A DNA stretch of 64,000 bases, taken from Neoarius graeffei (lineage: Eukaryota > Chordata > Actinopteri > Siluriformes > Ariidae). The stretch lies in assembly GCF_027579695.1 (NCBI RefSeq), contig NC_083577.1, positions 62,865,741 through 62,929,740 of the forward strand. Direction: 5' to 3'. The position numbers were made by a program, and so were the translations under genes. The notes beneath the pieces were generated by a model, which had not been told where the DNA came from, searched no databases, and worked only from the letters and a program-made list of their open reading frames with translations. Of this stretch, positions 63,302 through 64,000 are shown in pieces. Position 1 is the first letter of the stretch; the number at the start of each line of letters is the position of its first letter.

Positions 63302-64000
63302 GGCCAAGTTTACATTAGACCGTATCTGTCTCGTTTTCTTCGCGGATGCACTGTCCGTTTACATTAAAACGCCGGGAAACGGGAATCCGCCAGGGTCCAC
63401 GTATTCAATCTAGATCGTGTCTGGTCCGGTGCTGTGTAAACATTGAGTATACGTGGATACGCTGTGCTGAGCTCTAGCTGGTGGCGTCATTGGACAACGT
63501 CACTGTGACATCCACCTTCCTGATTCGCTGGCGTTGGTCATGTGACACGACTGCTGTAAAACGGCGCGGACTTCCGCCTTGTATCACCTTTCATTAAAGT
63601 GTATAAAAGTATGAAAATACTGCAAATACTGATGCAAATACTGATGCAAATACTGCCCATTGTGTAGTTATGATTGTCTTTAGGCTTGCCATCCTTCCAC
63701 TTGCAAGTGGTAAGTGACGCGCATGCCCGACATGCACTGAGATCACACACACAGCGGCTCAGTCCCAAATCACTGCTCGTGCGCTGTGTGAGCTGCGCAG
63801 GGCCGGAGTGCGCACCCTCCAGAGGGCACTCACTGTTCAGGGCGGAGTGATTTGGAGCACAGGATGCCTGCGGAGCCGAGCGTATCCGTGTATTGGCATT
63901 GCTATGTGCACGCGAATTGTGTATTGGCGTTGCTGTGTGCACTAATCGTTTTAAAAACGTTAATCTGATGAGCCGCTGATACGGTCTAATGTAAACCCCA
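63302..64000. mobile_element. TIR element, right end cut by window
   Basis: Left GGCCAAGTTTACATTAGACC and right (inverse) GGTTTACATTAGACCGTATC form terminal repeats. Contains a threefold CTGATGCAAATA direct repeat near 63625-63655 and GTGTATTGGCRTTGCTRTGT duplicated at 63889 and 63919. No transposase. Confidence 0.65.

Overview
The window looks like chromosomal DNA of a teleost fish, probably an otophysan such as a catfish. It has vertebrate split genes with GT-AG introns, many Tc1-like DNA transposons, (CA)n/(GATA-like) microsatellites, and more than 30 copies of one tRNA-derived fish SINE. That SINE has a Pol III A box (TGGTGTAGTGG) and B box (GGTTCGAGCCC) and is called SINE-1 here. The species assignment is an inference.

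Real genes. (1) adam23, minus strand, 24617 down to 1457 and continuing past the left edge. Eleven consecutive coding exons were found by eye. Their phases all agree and together encode 332 codons plus 2 nt: signal peptide, whole prodomain, a furin site RRRKKR and the start of the metalloprotease-like domain. (2) A single-coding-exon chemerin-receptor-like GPCR, best called gpr1/cmklr2, plus strand, 43832..44902, with two probable upstream non-coding exons. In mammals GPR1 also lies next to ADAM23 in divergent orientation, so the neighbourhood is conserved. (3) A weak candidate for the 5' non-coding exons of a further plus-strand gene near 61.5-62.7 kb. ino80d would fit the synteny, but no coding sequence is visible.

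Everything else is introns and spacers filled with mobile elements. The adam23 introns (1-24.5 kb) hold TIR elements, several Tc1-like copies, a decayed Ty3/gypsy pol and many SINEs. The adam23-gpr1 spacer (24.6-40.6 kb) holds a 7-kb tandem array grown from one SINE-1 insertion. One monomer of it is split by a DNA transposon, which carries a nearly intact Tc1 element, which carries another SINE-1. Downstream of gpr1 (45-64 kb) lie a Tc1 with a SINE inside, an I-type LINE with an RNase H domain cut by two SINEs, a chimeric SINE, and several TIR elements, the last cut by the window end.

The most unusual things seen are: the SINE-derived satellite-like array with a shared microhomology junction; the four-level nest; two separate Tc1 transposases whose premature stop falls on the third catalytic Glu codon (GAA to TAA); a Tc1 transposase that is open except for one stop at codon 13; a non-autonomous repeat family whose terminal hairpin arms covary between copies; and a 32-nt C run 37 nt upstream of an adam23 3' splice site. 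I saw no CRISPR array, rRNA gene or stand-alone tRNA gene, and no clear new gene system.
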